Below the pieces are notes generated by a model, which did no database searches, was not told the origin of the DNA, and saw only the letters and a list, made by a program, of their open reading frames with translations. The position numbers and the translations under genes are program-made. A stretch of DNA of 42,417 nt, taken from positions 1-42,417 of the forward strand of contig NZ_BMDZ01000051.1 of the NCBI RefSeq assembly GCF_014636235.1, written 5' to 3'. Every line of letters begins with the position of its first letter. Positions within the stretch are counted from its first letter, which is position 1. The DNA comes from Tistrella bauzanensis. Lineage in GTDB: Bacteria > Pseudomonadota > Alphaproteobacteria > Tistrellales > Tistrellaceae. This document shows, piece after piece, positions 32,883 to 40,946 of this stretch.

Positions 32883-33998
32883 ATGAGCGACGCGAATGAG
32901 CGGCACCTTCAGCGTGCCCAGGCGGAATTGCGCGCTGGTGGTGCCGTGCTGTTGCGCGACGACCAGAACGATGTCCTGGTGATGTCGCCGGAACGGGCGG
33001 CGCCCGACCGGCTGGCGGCCCTGGCAGCCCTGACCGGCGCCCCCGCCGATCTGCTGATTTCGCGTCGCCGTGCCGCCCTGGCCGGGCTGGTGGCCCCGAT
33101 CGACTCCGATGACCCACGCGGGGTGGAGCCTGTGGCGGCCCCGATCCGTGATATTCACGACCCGTCCTGGCGGCTGGCGGCCGACCCGATGCTGTCGGGC
33201 GACGGCGCCACGGCGCGCGCCCATGCCCTGGGCCGGCTCAGGCCCGCAGGGCGCGCCTCGGCGGCCGCGATCGCGCTTGCCAAGCGCGGCGGGTTGCTGC
33301 CGGCGCTGGTGGCGGTGGAGCGCCCCGCCGGCCAGTTGCCCGGTGCCGCCGCGACGCTCGACCCGGTGGTGATCGACGCCCGGTTGCTGAAGGAAGGCCA
33401 GATCGCCGCCGGCCATCTGACACAGGTGGCCGAGGCCCGTGTGCCGCTGGCCGATGCCGAAAATTGCCGGCTGATCGCCTTCCGCCCGGCCGATGGCGGG
33501 CCTGAACATCTGGCGATCGTGGTGGGAGAGCCCAACCCGGCGGCGCCGATCCTGGCCCGGCTGCATTCCGAATGCTTCACCGGCGATCTGCTGGGTTCGC
33601 TGCGCTGCGATTGCGGCGAACAGTTGAAAGGTGCCATCCGTGCCATGGCCGCCAGCGGCGGCGGCGTTGTGCTGTATCTAGCCCAGGAAGGCCGCGGCAT
33701 TGGGCTGATCAACAAGCTGCGCGCCTATGCATTGCAGGATCGCGGGCTGGATACGGTCGATGCCAATCTGACGCTGGGTTACGAGGCGGATGAACGCGAT
33801 TTCCGCCCGGCGGCCGAGATGCTGCGGGCGCTGGGCCACACCCGCATCCGGCTGTTGACCAACAACCCGGCCAAGGTGGTGGCGCTGGGCACCCATGGCA
33901 TCGAGGTGGTGGAGCGGGTGCCCCATGCCTTCCCCGCCAATGGCCACAATGCCGGCTATCTGTCGACCAAGGCACGGCGCGCCGGCCATATGCTGTAA
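32883..33998 (+). CDS. ribA: GTP cyclohydrolase II
   Basis: About 371 residues. The C-terminal 195 residues form a complete GTP cyclohydrolase II: zinc site HSECFTGDLLGSLRCDCGEQ, YLAQEGRGIGLINKLRAYA, TLGYEADERDF and LTNNPAKVVALGTHGIEV. The enzyme opens GTP to 2,5-diamino-6-ribosylamino-pyrimidinone phosphate, the first step to riboflavin. The N-terminal 170 residues resemble a degenerate DHBP-synthase domain without recognisable catalytic residues, common in alphaproteobacteria. ATG 32883 has GGGAAG seven bases upstream and is preferred. A GTG at 32814 overlapping the yceI stop would add 23 residues encoded partly by a 13-base direct repeat. It may be the cell's riboflavin enzyme, a supplier of the divergent RibD-like protein, or both. 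Confidence 0.95.
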   Translation: MSDANERHLQRAQAELRAGGAVLLRDDQNDVLVMSPERAAPDRLAALAALTGAPADLLISRRRAALAGLVAPIDSDDPRGVEPVAAPIRDIHDPSWRLAADPMLSGDGATARAHALGRLRPAGRASAAAIALAKRGGLLPALVAVERPAGQLPGAAATLDPVVIDARLLKEGQIAAGHLTQVAEARVPLADAENCRLIAFRPADGGPEHLAIVVGEPNPAAPILARLHSECFTGDLLGSLRCDCGEQLKGAIRAMAASGGGVVLYLAQEGRGIGLINKLRAYALQDRGLDTVDANLTLGYEADERDFRPAAEMLRALGHTRIRLLTNNPAKVVALGTHGIEVVERVPHAFPANGHNAGYLSTKARRAGHML

Positions 33999-34210
33999 GA
34001 CCGGCCGCACCCGGTGGAGCGTGGCCCGCCCGGGGCCGGCAAGGGCTGCCGACCGGCAATTCCTGCCCCCGGCAACCCGGCCTTGGCCTCTATGAACGAC
34101 CGGGGCCGCCTGCGCCGAACGCGCCGCTCCACACACCCACCCCACGCCGCATCGCCCTGCAAACCGGGTTCTGCGGTGTTTTTCGTGATCTGTAGGGCAT
34201 TTGGGGCATC

Positions 34211-34225
34211 TGGCACGATGCTTGA
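34211..34225 (+). promoter_or_regulatory. Possible sigma-54-type promoter
   Basis: TGGCACG, four bases, then TTGA matches the -24/-12 pattern TGGCACG-N4-TTGC except for the last base. The expected start near 34237 leaves almost no leader for the GTG at 34244 but about 64 bases for the ATG at 34301. Position -12 is normally C, so the match is doubtful. Confidence 0.2.
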
Positions 34226-34243
34226 AAGGGACAGGGCTCACAG

Positions 34244-35623
34244 GTGCCACAGGGCATGTGGCACCCCCTGTTCCCCTTCATCGCAACCGGTTTCCCCCCG
34301 ATGTTCATCAGCGACCGCTCGGAATACCGCTATGACACGCCGGCTTGGGCCGGCGGTGCCAGCGATATGCCGCCGGCACGTGGCCGCGACGCCGAGGCCA
34401 CGGCCGTCGACACGGGAACGAGCGCGAAAGAGATCGGCTTCTGGGGCGAGGACGGCTTCACCTTTGGGGATCTGGTCGACCTCGTCAATCCGTTGCAGCA
34501 ACTGCCGATCGTGGGCACGGTCTATCGGGCAATCACCGGCGACAGCATTGCCCCCGGCGCCCGGATGCTGGGCAGCATCGCCTTTGGCGGCCCGGTCGGC
34601 CTGATCGGCGCCATGATGGAAAACGCCACCACCGACACCAACGGCGCCACGCTGGGCGACCGCATGCTCGCCTGGGTGACCGGCGACGAGGCCGGCAGCG
34701 ACACCGGCGGCACCGCCCTGGCCGATGCCGGCGATGACAGCGCCCTGCCCGACCCCGCCACCACCACCGGCATGGTCGACACCGCCGCCGCCGATACCCA
34801 GCGTCTGGCCGGCAGTGCCTATGCCGCCACCCTCGGCCAGCCGCCGCGCGAGAAGCCGGCCGGCGCCGCCGAGGCGCAACTGGCGCAGGGGCAGCCAGCC
34901 GCCGGTGGTCGCGGCCTGAACGAAGACCAGTTCGCGGCGCTGCTGGGCGCCTTCGGTGCCGCCCCGGCGCCGGCGGCGGCACCCGGACGACTGCCGGCCA
35001 CCGCCAGCCTGGCGATCGATGAAGCCGAGGCCCGCGCCGCCGGCGCCCGCCGCACCAATGACCGGCGCACCGACGACCGCCGCACCGACGGCGCCCGGCC
35101 CAGCGAGCGCGAAATTGAAGCCATGCTGCGCGACAGCATCCCCGGCGGCGGTGCCGGCGGTACGCCGCTTGCGGATCTGTCCTTCGACGACGGCGCCAGC
35201 GGCCGGCTCGCTGGTGGCGGATCCTCTGGCAGCGATATGGGCGGCCGGATCATACCCGCCGCCGCCTTCCTTGGCATCGACGGCCCCACCGCCCTGAAGC
35301 CGCGCCTGCCCGTCACCGCGCCTGGCGCCGCCGCCTATGCCGCCCGCCAATCCTCTGCCCCCCGCCCCGATACCGCCCGTTCCAGCGACGAGGCCACCCA
35401 GGCGGCACAGGTCGAGCAGTTGCAGGCGCTGAACAGGCCGGCACCGGCCGACAGCGACGCCGCCGCCAATGCCGATACCAGTGCGGCGGCCGCAGCCGCA
35501 GGTCCGCTCGCGGCCGCCGATTTCGCGGCCCGGATGAACCAGGCGCTGGACCGCTATCAGGCACAGATGCGCGCCAGCCGGGGCGCCGCCGCCGGCTCGG
35601 CCGGTATCGCCCGCGACTTGTAA
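34244..35623 (+). CDS. Hypothetical Ala-rich protein with a glycine-zipper-like segment
   Basis: Unrecognised protein of up to 459 residues. Residues about 65-130 look folded and conserved in style: EIGFWGEDGFTFGDLVDLVNPLQ-type helix entry, PIVGTVYRAITGDSIAPGA, then GSIAFGGPVGLIGAMMEN, a glycine-spaced hydrophobic stretch that could insert in or pack against a membrane. The remainder is Ala, Asp, Gly and Pro-rich and probably disordered, with a short RRTNDRRTDDRRTDGAR repeat near 268 and a final helical part (FAARMNQALDRYQAQMR). No signal peptide. Start is uncertain: GTG 34244 with AGGG seven bases upstream, ATG 34256, or ATG 34301. Three 16-base repeats follow the stop. No function can be given. 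Confidence 0.7.
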   Translation: MPQGMWHPLFPFIATGFPPMFISDRSEYRYDTPAWAGGASDMPPARGRDAEATAVDTGTSAKEIGFWGEDGFTFGDLVDLVNPLQQLPIVGTVYRAITGDSIAPGARMLGSIAFGGPVGLIGAMMENATTDTNGATLGDRMLAWVTGDEAGSDTGGTALADAGDDSALPDPATTTGMVDTAAADTQRLAGSAYAATLGQPPREKPAGAAEAQLAQGQPAAGGRGLNEDQFAALLGAFGAAPAPAAAPGRLPATASLAIDEAEARAAGARRTNDRRTDDRRTDGARPSEREIEAMLRDSIPGGGAGGTPLADLSFDDGASGRLAGGGSSGSDMGGRIIPAAAFLGIDGPTALKPRLPVTAPGAAAYAARQSSAPRPDTARSSDEATQAAQVEQLQALNRPAPADSDAAANADTSAAAAAAGPLAAADFAARMNQALDRYQAQMRASRGAAAGSAGIARDL

Positions 35624-35627
35624 GGCT

Positions 35628-35675
35628 CCGCGATCTCTGGTCCCCGCGATCCTCGGGCCCCGCGATCTTCGAGCC
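35628..35675. repeat. Three tandem 16-base repeats
   Basis: Units 35628-35643, 35644-35659 and 35660-35675 all begin CCGCGATC and end CC, with consensus CCGCGATCYTCGGGCC. They lie between the stop of the Ala-rich hypothetical gene and the L,D-transpeptidase-fold gene. No matching sequence was noticed elsewhere in the window. Confidence 0.85.
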
Positions 35676-35765
35676 TTAAGGCGAAATGCTGAGGCACCGT
35701 GACAATTGCGGGTCATGGGCCGCTTGCGGTTCAAGCCGTGCCGCCGACGTGGCAGACTAGGCACC

Positions 35766-36278
35766 ATGCTTGTACGTTATGATCCCCTGCTCGCAAAATT
35801 CCGGTTCTGGTGGCGTGATCGGCGATTGCCGGTCGCGATCGGCCGCAACGGCATCACGGTCGCCAAGCGCGAAGGTGACGGTGCCACCCCGATCGGCACC
35901 TTGCCGATCCGCCGGGTGCTGTATCGGGCCGACCGCATCGAGCCGCCGCAGACCCGGCTGCCGGTCGAGGAAATCCTCCCCGAGCATGGCTGGTGCGACG
36001 AGCCGGAGAACCCGTTCTACAATCGCCCGGTCGATCTGCCCTTCCCCGCCCATCACGAACGGTTGTGGCGCGACGACCACGTCTATGACCTGATCGCGGT
36101 GCTGGGCTGGAATGATGCACCGGTGGTGCCGGGCCGTGGCAGCGCCATCTTTCTGCACGTGGCCCGGCCGGATTTCGCCGGCACCGAGGGCTGCATCGCG
36201 CTGGCGATGGATGACCTGCGCGGCGTGCTGGCCGATGCCGGCCCCGGCGACACGCTGACCATCAGCGCCCGCTTCTGA
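35766..36278 (+). CDS. L,D-transpeptidase (YkuD) family protein without visible signal peptide
   Basis: 170 residues. The YkuD catalytic signature is present: the His in AIFLHVARP (His131) and the Cys in GTEGCIALAMDDL (Cys143). An earlier stretch KREGDGATPIGTLPIRRVLYR is typical of the fold's N-terminal half (split here after residue 48). Family members cross-link peptidoglycan through L,D peptide bonds in the periplasm. Here no signal peptide or membrane segment is seen from the ATG at 35766, nor in the basic extension reachable from upstream starts. The protein may therefore be exported by another route or act inside the cell. The gene stands alone and is convergent with yggS. Confidence 0.88.
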   Translation: MLVRYDPLLAKFRFWWRDRRLPVAIGRNGITVAKREGDGATPIGTLPIRRVLYRADRIEPPQTRLPVEEILPEHGWCDEPENPFYNRPVDLPFPAHHERLWRDDHVYDLIAVLGWNDAPVVPGRGSAIFLHVARPDFAGTEGCIALAMDDLRGVLADAGPGDTLTISARF

Positions 36279-36300
36279 CCTTCAGGATCTGATCGCCAAG

Positions 36301-36330
36301 GACGTCCGATCCCACGGCGTCCGGCCCTAC
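36301..36330. repeat. Two tandem 15-base repeats between convergent genes
   Basis: Units 36301-36315 and 36316-36330 match at 11 of 15 positions (core CGTCCG); a weaker third unit may follow into the end of yggS. They fill the space between the L,D-transpeptidase-fold gene and yggS. No terminator-like hairpin is evident there. Confidence 0.5.
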
Positions 36331-36336
36331 CGCGTC

Positions 36337-37017
36337 TCAGGCGCCGGGCAGCGGCGGCCGGCTGCCGAAGATCGCCGTGCCAACCCGGACATGGGTGGCG
36401 CCCAGTTGCACCGCGACGGTGAAATCGCCGCTCATCCCCATGCTCAACACCGGCAGGTCATGGGCTTTCGCCATATCGGCCAGCAGGGCGAAATGCGGCC
36501 CCGGCTGATCATCGACCGGTGGAATGCACATCAGCCCCTTGATGCCCAGGCCCAGCTCCTCGCGGCATTCACGCAGAAATCCATCCAGATCGGCCGGCAG
36601 CACCCCGGCTTTCTGCGGCTCCTCGCCGGTATTCACCTGCACCAGCAGCCGCGGCAGACGGCCTGCCTGCCCCGCCTCTTCCGCCAGTTTGCGCGCCAGT
36701 TTCGGCCGGTCGACGCTCTGGATCACGTCGAACAGCTCAACCGCCTCGCGCAGTTTGTTGGTCTGCAACGGCCCGATCAGATGCAGTTCGATATCGGGAA
36801 AGTCCGCGCGCAGCGCGGGCCATTTGCCGGCCGCTTCCTGAACCCGGTTCTCCCCGAACACCCGCTGCCCCGCGTCCAGCGCCGGCCGGATCGCCGGCCC
36901 GTCATGGGTCTTGGACACGGCGACCAGGGTCACATCGGCGGGTACGCGCCCGGCATCGCGGGCGACGCGGTCGATCTCGGCCCTGACATGAGCCAGGTTG
37001 GCCTTGACGTCGGTCAT
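36337..37017 (-). CDS. yggS: YggS family pyridoxal phosphate homeostasis protein
   Basis: 226-residue cytoplasmic PLP-binding protein of the alanine-racemase fold, single-domain type. The PLP lysine is Lys36 in TLVAVSKTHDG. Other family motifs are VFGENRVQEA, LHLIGPLQTNK, IQSVDRPKLA, LLVQVNTGEEPQKAG, IKGLMCIPP and SMGMSGDFTVAVQLGATHVRVGTAIFG. Members keep the PLP pool balanced and have no firmly established catalytic reaction. ATG 37017 is chosen because GGGAG stands nine bases upstream and the family start follows. It is divergent from the ThiE/TenI-like gene. Confidence 0.96.
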   Translation of the reverse strand: MTDVKANLAHVRAEIDRVARDAGRVPADVTLVAVSKTHDGPAIRPALDAGQRVFGENRVQEAAGKWPALRADFPDIELHLIGPLQTNKLREAVELFDVIQSVDRPKLARKLAEEAGQAGRLPRLLVQVNTGEEPQKAGVLPADLDGFLRECREELGLGIKGLMCIPPVDDQPGPHFALLADMAKAHDLPVLSMGMSGDFTVAVQLGATHVRVGTAIFGSRPPLPGA

Positions 37018-37150
37018 CGGCTGGGGCTCCCTCAAGGCTTGCGGATGTGCAGGACCGGGCCAACGGCCCCGCCACCACCCTTCATGCATGGGCGACTGCG
37101 ATATGGGGCGCCATCATAGCCGAGGCAGCAGGCTTCTCAACAGCGGCGGC

Positions 37151-37699
37151 ATGCACCGCCTGACGGTTCTGGTCACCGACCGCCCCCGCCAGGGCCCGCC
37201 CGAAGCCGGCCTGACCCGGGGCCTCAGGCGTGGCGACGCCGTGCTGCTGCGCGATTATCCGGCGGCCGACCGTCCCGCCCTCGCCCGTCGCTGGCGCGCC
37301 ATCACCCGCGCGCGCGGCCTGGTCCTGATCATCGCCGGCGATATCGGGCTGGCGCTGGCGGTGGGGGCCGACGGTCTGCATCTGCCCGGCCACCTTATGC
37401 ATCGGCCCGATATCCAGCGTCGGCCGCGCCCGATGCTGGTAACCGCCGCCGCCCATGGCCGGGTCGATCTGATCCGCGCCCGGCGCCTGAAGGTCGATCT
37501 GGTCCTGGTCTCCCCGGTGCTGCCCACCCGCAGCCACCCCGGCGCCCGGGTGCTGGGGCCGCTGCGCTTCCGGGCACTGGCCACGCGCGCCGGCCTGCCG
37601 GTGCTGGCGATGGGCGGCATGACCGCCACCACGTTTCGCCAGGTGACCCCCTGCCCCAACCTCAAGGGCTTCGCGGCCATCGACGCCTTCGCGCGCTGA
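37151..37699 (+). CDS. Thiamine phosphate synthase / TenI-like protein
   Basis: TIM-barrel protein of about 182 residues. Recognised by LTVLVTDRPR at the start, LAVGADGLHLPGH, LVLVSPVLPTRSHPGARVLG and LPVLAMGGMTATTFRQV, the usual ThiE/TenI order. The protein is shorter than typical ThiE (about 210 residues), and the acidic residue that helps bind diphosphate after the GADGLHL motif is not obvious. A TenI-like or altered function is therefore as likely as thiamine phosphate synthesis. No other thiamine gene is in the window. The start is uncertain: ATG 37151 gives the family-like N-terminus, and upstream ATGs at 37088 and 37103 add basic residues. Confidence 0.82.
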   Translation: MHRLTVLVTDRPRQGPPEAGLTRGLRRGDAVLLRDYPAADRPALARRWRAITRARGLVLIIAGDIGLALAVGADGLHLPGHLMHRPDIQRRPRPMLVTAAAHGRVDLIRARRLKVDLVLVSPVLPTRSHPGARVLGPLRFRALATRAGLPVLAMGGMTATTFRQVTPCPNLKGFAAIDAFAR

Positions 37700-37721
37700 C
37701 CGCAGGCCCCGGTCGCGCCGC

Positions 37722-38588
37722 TCAATCCGGCGGCGCCACCGCCGCATCGACCAGCTTTTCCAGCCACAGGCTGGATTCATAGGCGCCTTCCAGCAGCGGC
37801 AGGCCACCGGCGATACCGTTCTGCACCCGGCCGGTCATCCGGGTGGCGACGTAGCGGCTGGCGAACAGCGGCTTGTAACCGCCGGTGAACAGCAGTGCCG
37901 CCACCGCCGGCTGTTCGTTATAGCCCCGCCACGCCCAGCTCTGCGGATAGCCGTCAGGCAGGAAGATGTCGTGGAAATGAATCAGAACGCCCTTGGGCAG
38001 GATCGGCAGAATCCGGTTCAGCACGATGTCGACGTCACTGCCCGGCATCAGGATATGGCTGCTGTCCACCACCAGCATGTCGCCCGGGCCCAGCGCCGCG
38101 AAATGGCCCAGCGGCACACTTTGCAGCGGCTTGCGGATCACCGCGATGCCAAGTTCGTCGATCGCGGCGCGCGGTTCGGGGTCGATCGCGGTCATCTCGG
38201 CGCCGTGGCCGTCATCCCTCAATGCCTGAACGATGAAGCGTGTGGAATGGCCCGATCCAACCTCGATGATCCGCCGCGGCCGGGCTGCCCGCACCATGGT
38301 ATAGGCGGCCAGCGCATCCAGTCGCGGAAACCAGTCCTGCGACCAGCGCGGCGCCGGCGGCCGCGCACCGGCAAGGCGTGCCAGATCGTCGCGATAATCG
38401 GCCGCGGCATCCAGCACGGCCGCAAACACCGGTTCCATGGCCTGGAACAGCGCCTCGGCGGCCGGATGCGGCCCCTTGGGTCGGGCCGCCTCCACCTGTT
38501 CCGCATAACGATATGGAATGAAATAGCCGCGCTTTGCCAGACCGAGCGCGGTCGACAGGGCTAAACGCCGGGCACGCTGCTCGCTCAT
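37722..38588 (-). CDS. Class I SAM-dependent methyltransferase (Methyltransf_24 type)
   Basis: 288 residues. Motif I is RRIIEVGSGHSTRFIVQAL (about 105-123), followed by EMTAIDPEPRAAIDEL. Motif VVDSSHILMPGSDVDIVLNRILPIL and LIHFHDIFLPDGYPQSW are typical of the group that modifies surface sugars or small molecules. About 100 N-terminal residues precede the SAM domain (FIPYRYAEQVEAARP). The ATG overlaps the stop of the sulfotransferase gene by four bases, so the two are coupled and likely act on the same acceptor. The acceptor is unknown; a cell-surface glycan or a lipid is plausible. Confidence 0.88.
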   Translation of the reverse strand: MSEQRARRLALSTALGLAKRGYFIPYRYAEQVEAARPKGPHPAAEALFQAMEPVFAAVLDAAADYRDDLARLAGARPPAPRWSQDWFPRLDALAAYTMVRAARPRRIIEVGSGHSTRFIVQALRDDGHGAEMTAIDPEPRAAIDELGIAVIRKPLQSVPLGHFAALGPGDMLVVDSSHILMPGSDVDIVLNRILPILPKGVLIHFHDIFLPDGYPQSWAWRGYNEQPAVAALLFTGGYKPLFASRYVATRMTGRVQNGIAGGLPLLEGAYESSLWLEKLVDAAVAPPD

Positions 38589-39481
38589 TGTGTCCTTTCA
38601 CCGTCGCCCGCCATCGTCCCCGCCTCGGGATCCGGCAGCGCATCGGCATAATCTGCGGGGATATAGCCGAACCGCGCCATCTGCTGGTGATGATCGGCGA
38701 TGATCCGGCGGATCTGGTCTGGGGTCAGGCGTTCACGCCACTTGCCGGCGCCGCCCGATCGGAAGAAGGCTTTGGAATTGACGCTGCGCTCGCGGAAGCC
38801 GTGACGCTCTTCCATCTGTTTCAGCATCTTGAATGACGAAAAACGGATCGCCCGCTCCAGCCGTTCGCGCGGCGGCTTCAGGCCCAGAAAATCGGTGAGC
38901 TTGCGGAAGGTCTGCTGCGGCCGGTCGGTCATGTCCTCATAGCGCATGACATGCAGGCCCGGGTTTGGCACCTGGGTCCAGCTTTTCACATGCTGCGACC
39001 AGCTACCCAACACCTCGAACACATTGCGCTCGTCAGTGGCGGTGATCGCGCCCTCATTGGCCATCATCGCACTGGCACCGTCGATATCCAGGCCGAAATG
39101 ATCGGCCACCGACGACACCACGTCCAGCGGATTGCGCACGATGTAAATCCCGCCGGCGCTGTGGGCCATGCTGATCAGCGGCACGCCATGGCGCTCAGCC
39201 ACCATGTTGTGGGTCTTGGCGAAGACGCTGTCGGGGAAAGCCAGGGTCATATCGCGCTGCACCAGCGGCCGGATCTTCATGATCTCGGCCTCGGTCGCCT
39301 CGGTCAGCGGCTTGTCCAGATAGCGCAGATACCAGTGGGGCTTGCTTTCCCCTAAGCAGAATTCGGCGAAGCGGTCGGGCGGCACCGGGGACTTGGCATC
39401 GCGCAGCAGATTATGGAGGAACGCGCGGGTCCAGGTGTTGCCCGATTTAGGATAAGAGGCGAGCCAGATGATCGCGCCCAT
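38585..39481 (-). CDS. Sulfotransferase family protein (PAPS-dependent)
   Basis: 298 residues. The 5'-phosphosulfate loop is IWLASYPKSGNTWTRAFLHN at the very N-terminus. The 3'-phosphate site is GGIYIVRNPLDVVSSVADHF, with the conserved Arg and Ser. A later segment (SKAFFRSGGAGKWRERLT) matches the third PAPS-contact loop of cytosolic-type sulfotransferases. It would transfer sulfate from PAPS to a hydroxyl or amine. ATG 39481 is chosen because the loop motif begins immediately, as is usual in this family; the frame continues upstream without homology. It is coupled to the downstream methyltransferase gene by a four-base overlap. The acceptor is unknown. Confidence 0.92.
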   Translation of the reverse strand: MGAIIWLASYPKSGNTWTRAFLHNLLRDAKSPVPPDRFAEFCLGESKPHWYLRYLDKPLTEATEAEIMKIRPLVQRDMTLAFPDSVFAKTHNMVAERHGVPLISMAHSAGGIYIVRNPLDVVSSVADHFGLDIDGASAMMANEGAITATDERNVFEVLGSWSQHVKSWTQVPNPGLHVMRYEDMTDRPQQTFRKLTDFLGLKPPRERLERAIRFSSFKMLKQMEERHGFRERSVNSKAFFRSGGAGKWRERLTPDQIRRIIADHHQQMARFGYIPADYADALPDPEAGTMAGDGERTQ

Positions 39482-39625
39482 GACAGCAAAAATCCTCGAC
39501 CGGATATCCGACGACATGGGCCGCCGGCATTGGGAATGCGTGGTTCCCATCCATAGCCGAAAATGCCGCCGGACAAAAGCTGCCCGACAGATGACTGGCC
39601 GCCATGCCCGCGCCGGCCGCCATAC

Positions 39626-39652
39626 AAAAAGGGCGGGTCCGAAGCCCCGCCC
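39626..39652 (-). terminator. Rho-independent terminator of the porin gene
   Basis: Arms 39631-39637 and 39646-39652 (GGGCGGG and CCCGCCC) form a perfect stem; on the minus strand the right arm is followed by five T (39630-39626). It lies about 55 bases past the porin stop. The flanking TCTTTT on the plus strand means it could also act in the other direction, but no gene enters from that side. Confidence 0.88.
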
Positions 39653-39705
39653 TCTTTTCGTGCCATCGACCCGGAAGGCTGATGACAGCGGTGATACCGA
39701 CAGGA

Positions 39706-40800
39706 TCAGAAGTTGATGCCGGTACCAACCAGGAAGGACGTGCCTTCCTGACGTGCGGTCGCGCGATCGCTCTCCGCATTGATGAACTGGACGCCAGCGC
39801 TCAGGTTCACACCCGGACCCATGGCATAGGTGCCACCGATCTCGTAGAGCTCGAGCTCGTCATCGCCACTGCCGTTGCTGAACTCACGGGCGCTGAGCGC
39901 GTAGGCGCCGCCAACGGTATACGGACCAACGGCGTAGGTCAGGCCCACCTGCCAACGATCCATGTCGTTGTCGCCCTCAAGGCCGTTGTTGTCGTTGATG
40001 TAGGAGCCGCCGAAGGTAAAGCCGGCATAGCCCACATTCATGCCCAGGCTCCAGACCTGCAGGTCGTCCGCGTTGAACCCGTCCACGTCGAGCCCGTCCG
40101 CCTCAAGGCTGCCCTTCAGGTAACCACCTGACACGGCCAGATCGACGGCGCCAAGCTTGTTGACATAGTTGACGCCGACTTCGACGATCTGCTCCTGCCG
40201 GCCGGCCACGTCATCAGTCAGGTTGCCATAGGAGTTCGACGAACCACCCGTGCCACCCGCGAGGCTCGGGGTGTACGACAGACCGAGCTGGAAGCCGGCC
40301 ATGCGTGGGGTGAAATAGGTCAGTTTGTTGGCGTCAGACGTCTCGTTCATACGGGTGACATCGGTCCGATTGTCGCCAATCGAGAAACCAAAGAAGTTTG
40401 GAGTGTCCATACCATGGCCAACGATGGCCGTCGGCGCGGCGTACTGCATGAGATAGGCAGCCGAGTTCTCGGCACCGAGCAGCACGCGGCCCCAGGAGCC
40501 ATCGAAATAGACATAGTGCTCGTCGATCTGGTCGCCGGTGGTATAGCCTTCCAACTGCACCTGCACACCGACCTTCAGGCCGTTGTCAAGGACGGTCTCG
40601 CCCAGGAAGTGAATTTCACCTTCCTGAACAACGCTGTCGCTGCGATAGGCGGTCCCGCCGATGTCGTCCTGGTCGGTGATCTTGAAGAACGACTGGTAGT
40701 AGCCGCCCAGGCCCAGCTTGATCGGCTCCGCAGCAGATGCCTGGCCGGCGATGAGACCGACCGCGACGAGCGCCGTGGTGCCGATGAGAATCTTCTTCAT
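39706..40800 (-). CDS. Outer-membrane porin (Gram-negative porin family, 16-strand type)
   Basis: 364-residue general diffusion porin. The signal peptide MKKILIGTTALVAVGLIAGQASA is followed by the mature start AEPIKLGLGGYYQ. The rest alternates polar and hydrophobic residues in beta-strands and ends in the outer-membrane signature ...VGTGINF with a C-terminal Phe. Internal motifs are QVQLEGYTTGDQIDEHYVYF-like strands and WGRVLLGAENSAAYLMQY (the constriction loop region follows). ATG 40800 is preferred over 40806 because GGGAG then stands eight bases away. Codon use is less extreme than in neighbours, as expected for a highly expressed gene. Two CRP/FNR-like palindromes lie 123 and 154 bases upstream. 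Confidence 0.95.
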   Translation of the reverse strand: MKKILIGTTALVAVGLIAGQASAAEPIKLGLGGYYQSFFKITDQDDIGGTAYRSDSVVQEGEIHFLGETVLDNGLKVGVQVQLEGYTTGDQIDEHYVYFDGSWGRVLLGAENSAAYLMQYAAPTAIVGHGMDTPNFFGFSIGDNRTDVTRMNETSDANKLTYFTPRMAGFQLGLSYTPSLAGGTGGSSNSYGNLTDDVAGRQEQIVEVGVNYVNKLGAVDLAVSGGYLKGSLEADGLDVDGFNADDLQVWSLGMNVGYAGFTFGGSYINDNNGLEGDNDMDRWQVGLTYAVGPYTVGGAYALSAREFSNGSGDDELELYEIGGTYAMGPGVNLSAGVQFINAESDRATARQEGTSFLVGTGINF

Positions 40801-40915
40801 GGTCATGCTCTCCCTGCATTTTCTGACCGGATCGTGGTGTCACGACGCGCTGATTGGTGTGTTGGAACAAACATGGCCGATTCCCGTGCATCGCTATCCA
40901 TGCCCGCCATAGATT

Positions 40916-40931
40916 TGTGACATCCTTCACA
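40916..40931. promoter_or_regulatory. CRP/FNR-family binding site 1 (TGTGA-N6-TCACA)
   Basis: A perfect match to the CRP consensus half-sites: TGTGA, six bases, TCACA, centred at 40923.5. If it activates the porin gene from a class I position near -61, transcription would start near 40862, giving a leader of about 60 bases. No -10 element could be fixed. Confidence 0.6.
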
Positions 40932-40946
40932 TTGCAATGGCATCAT

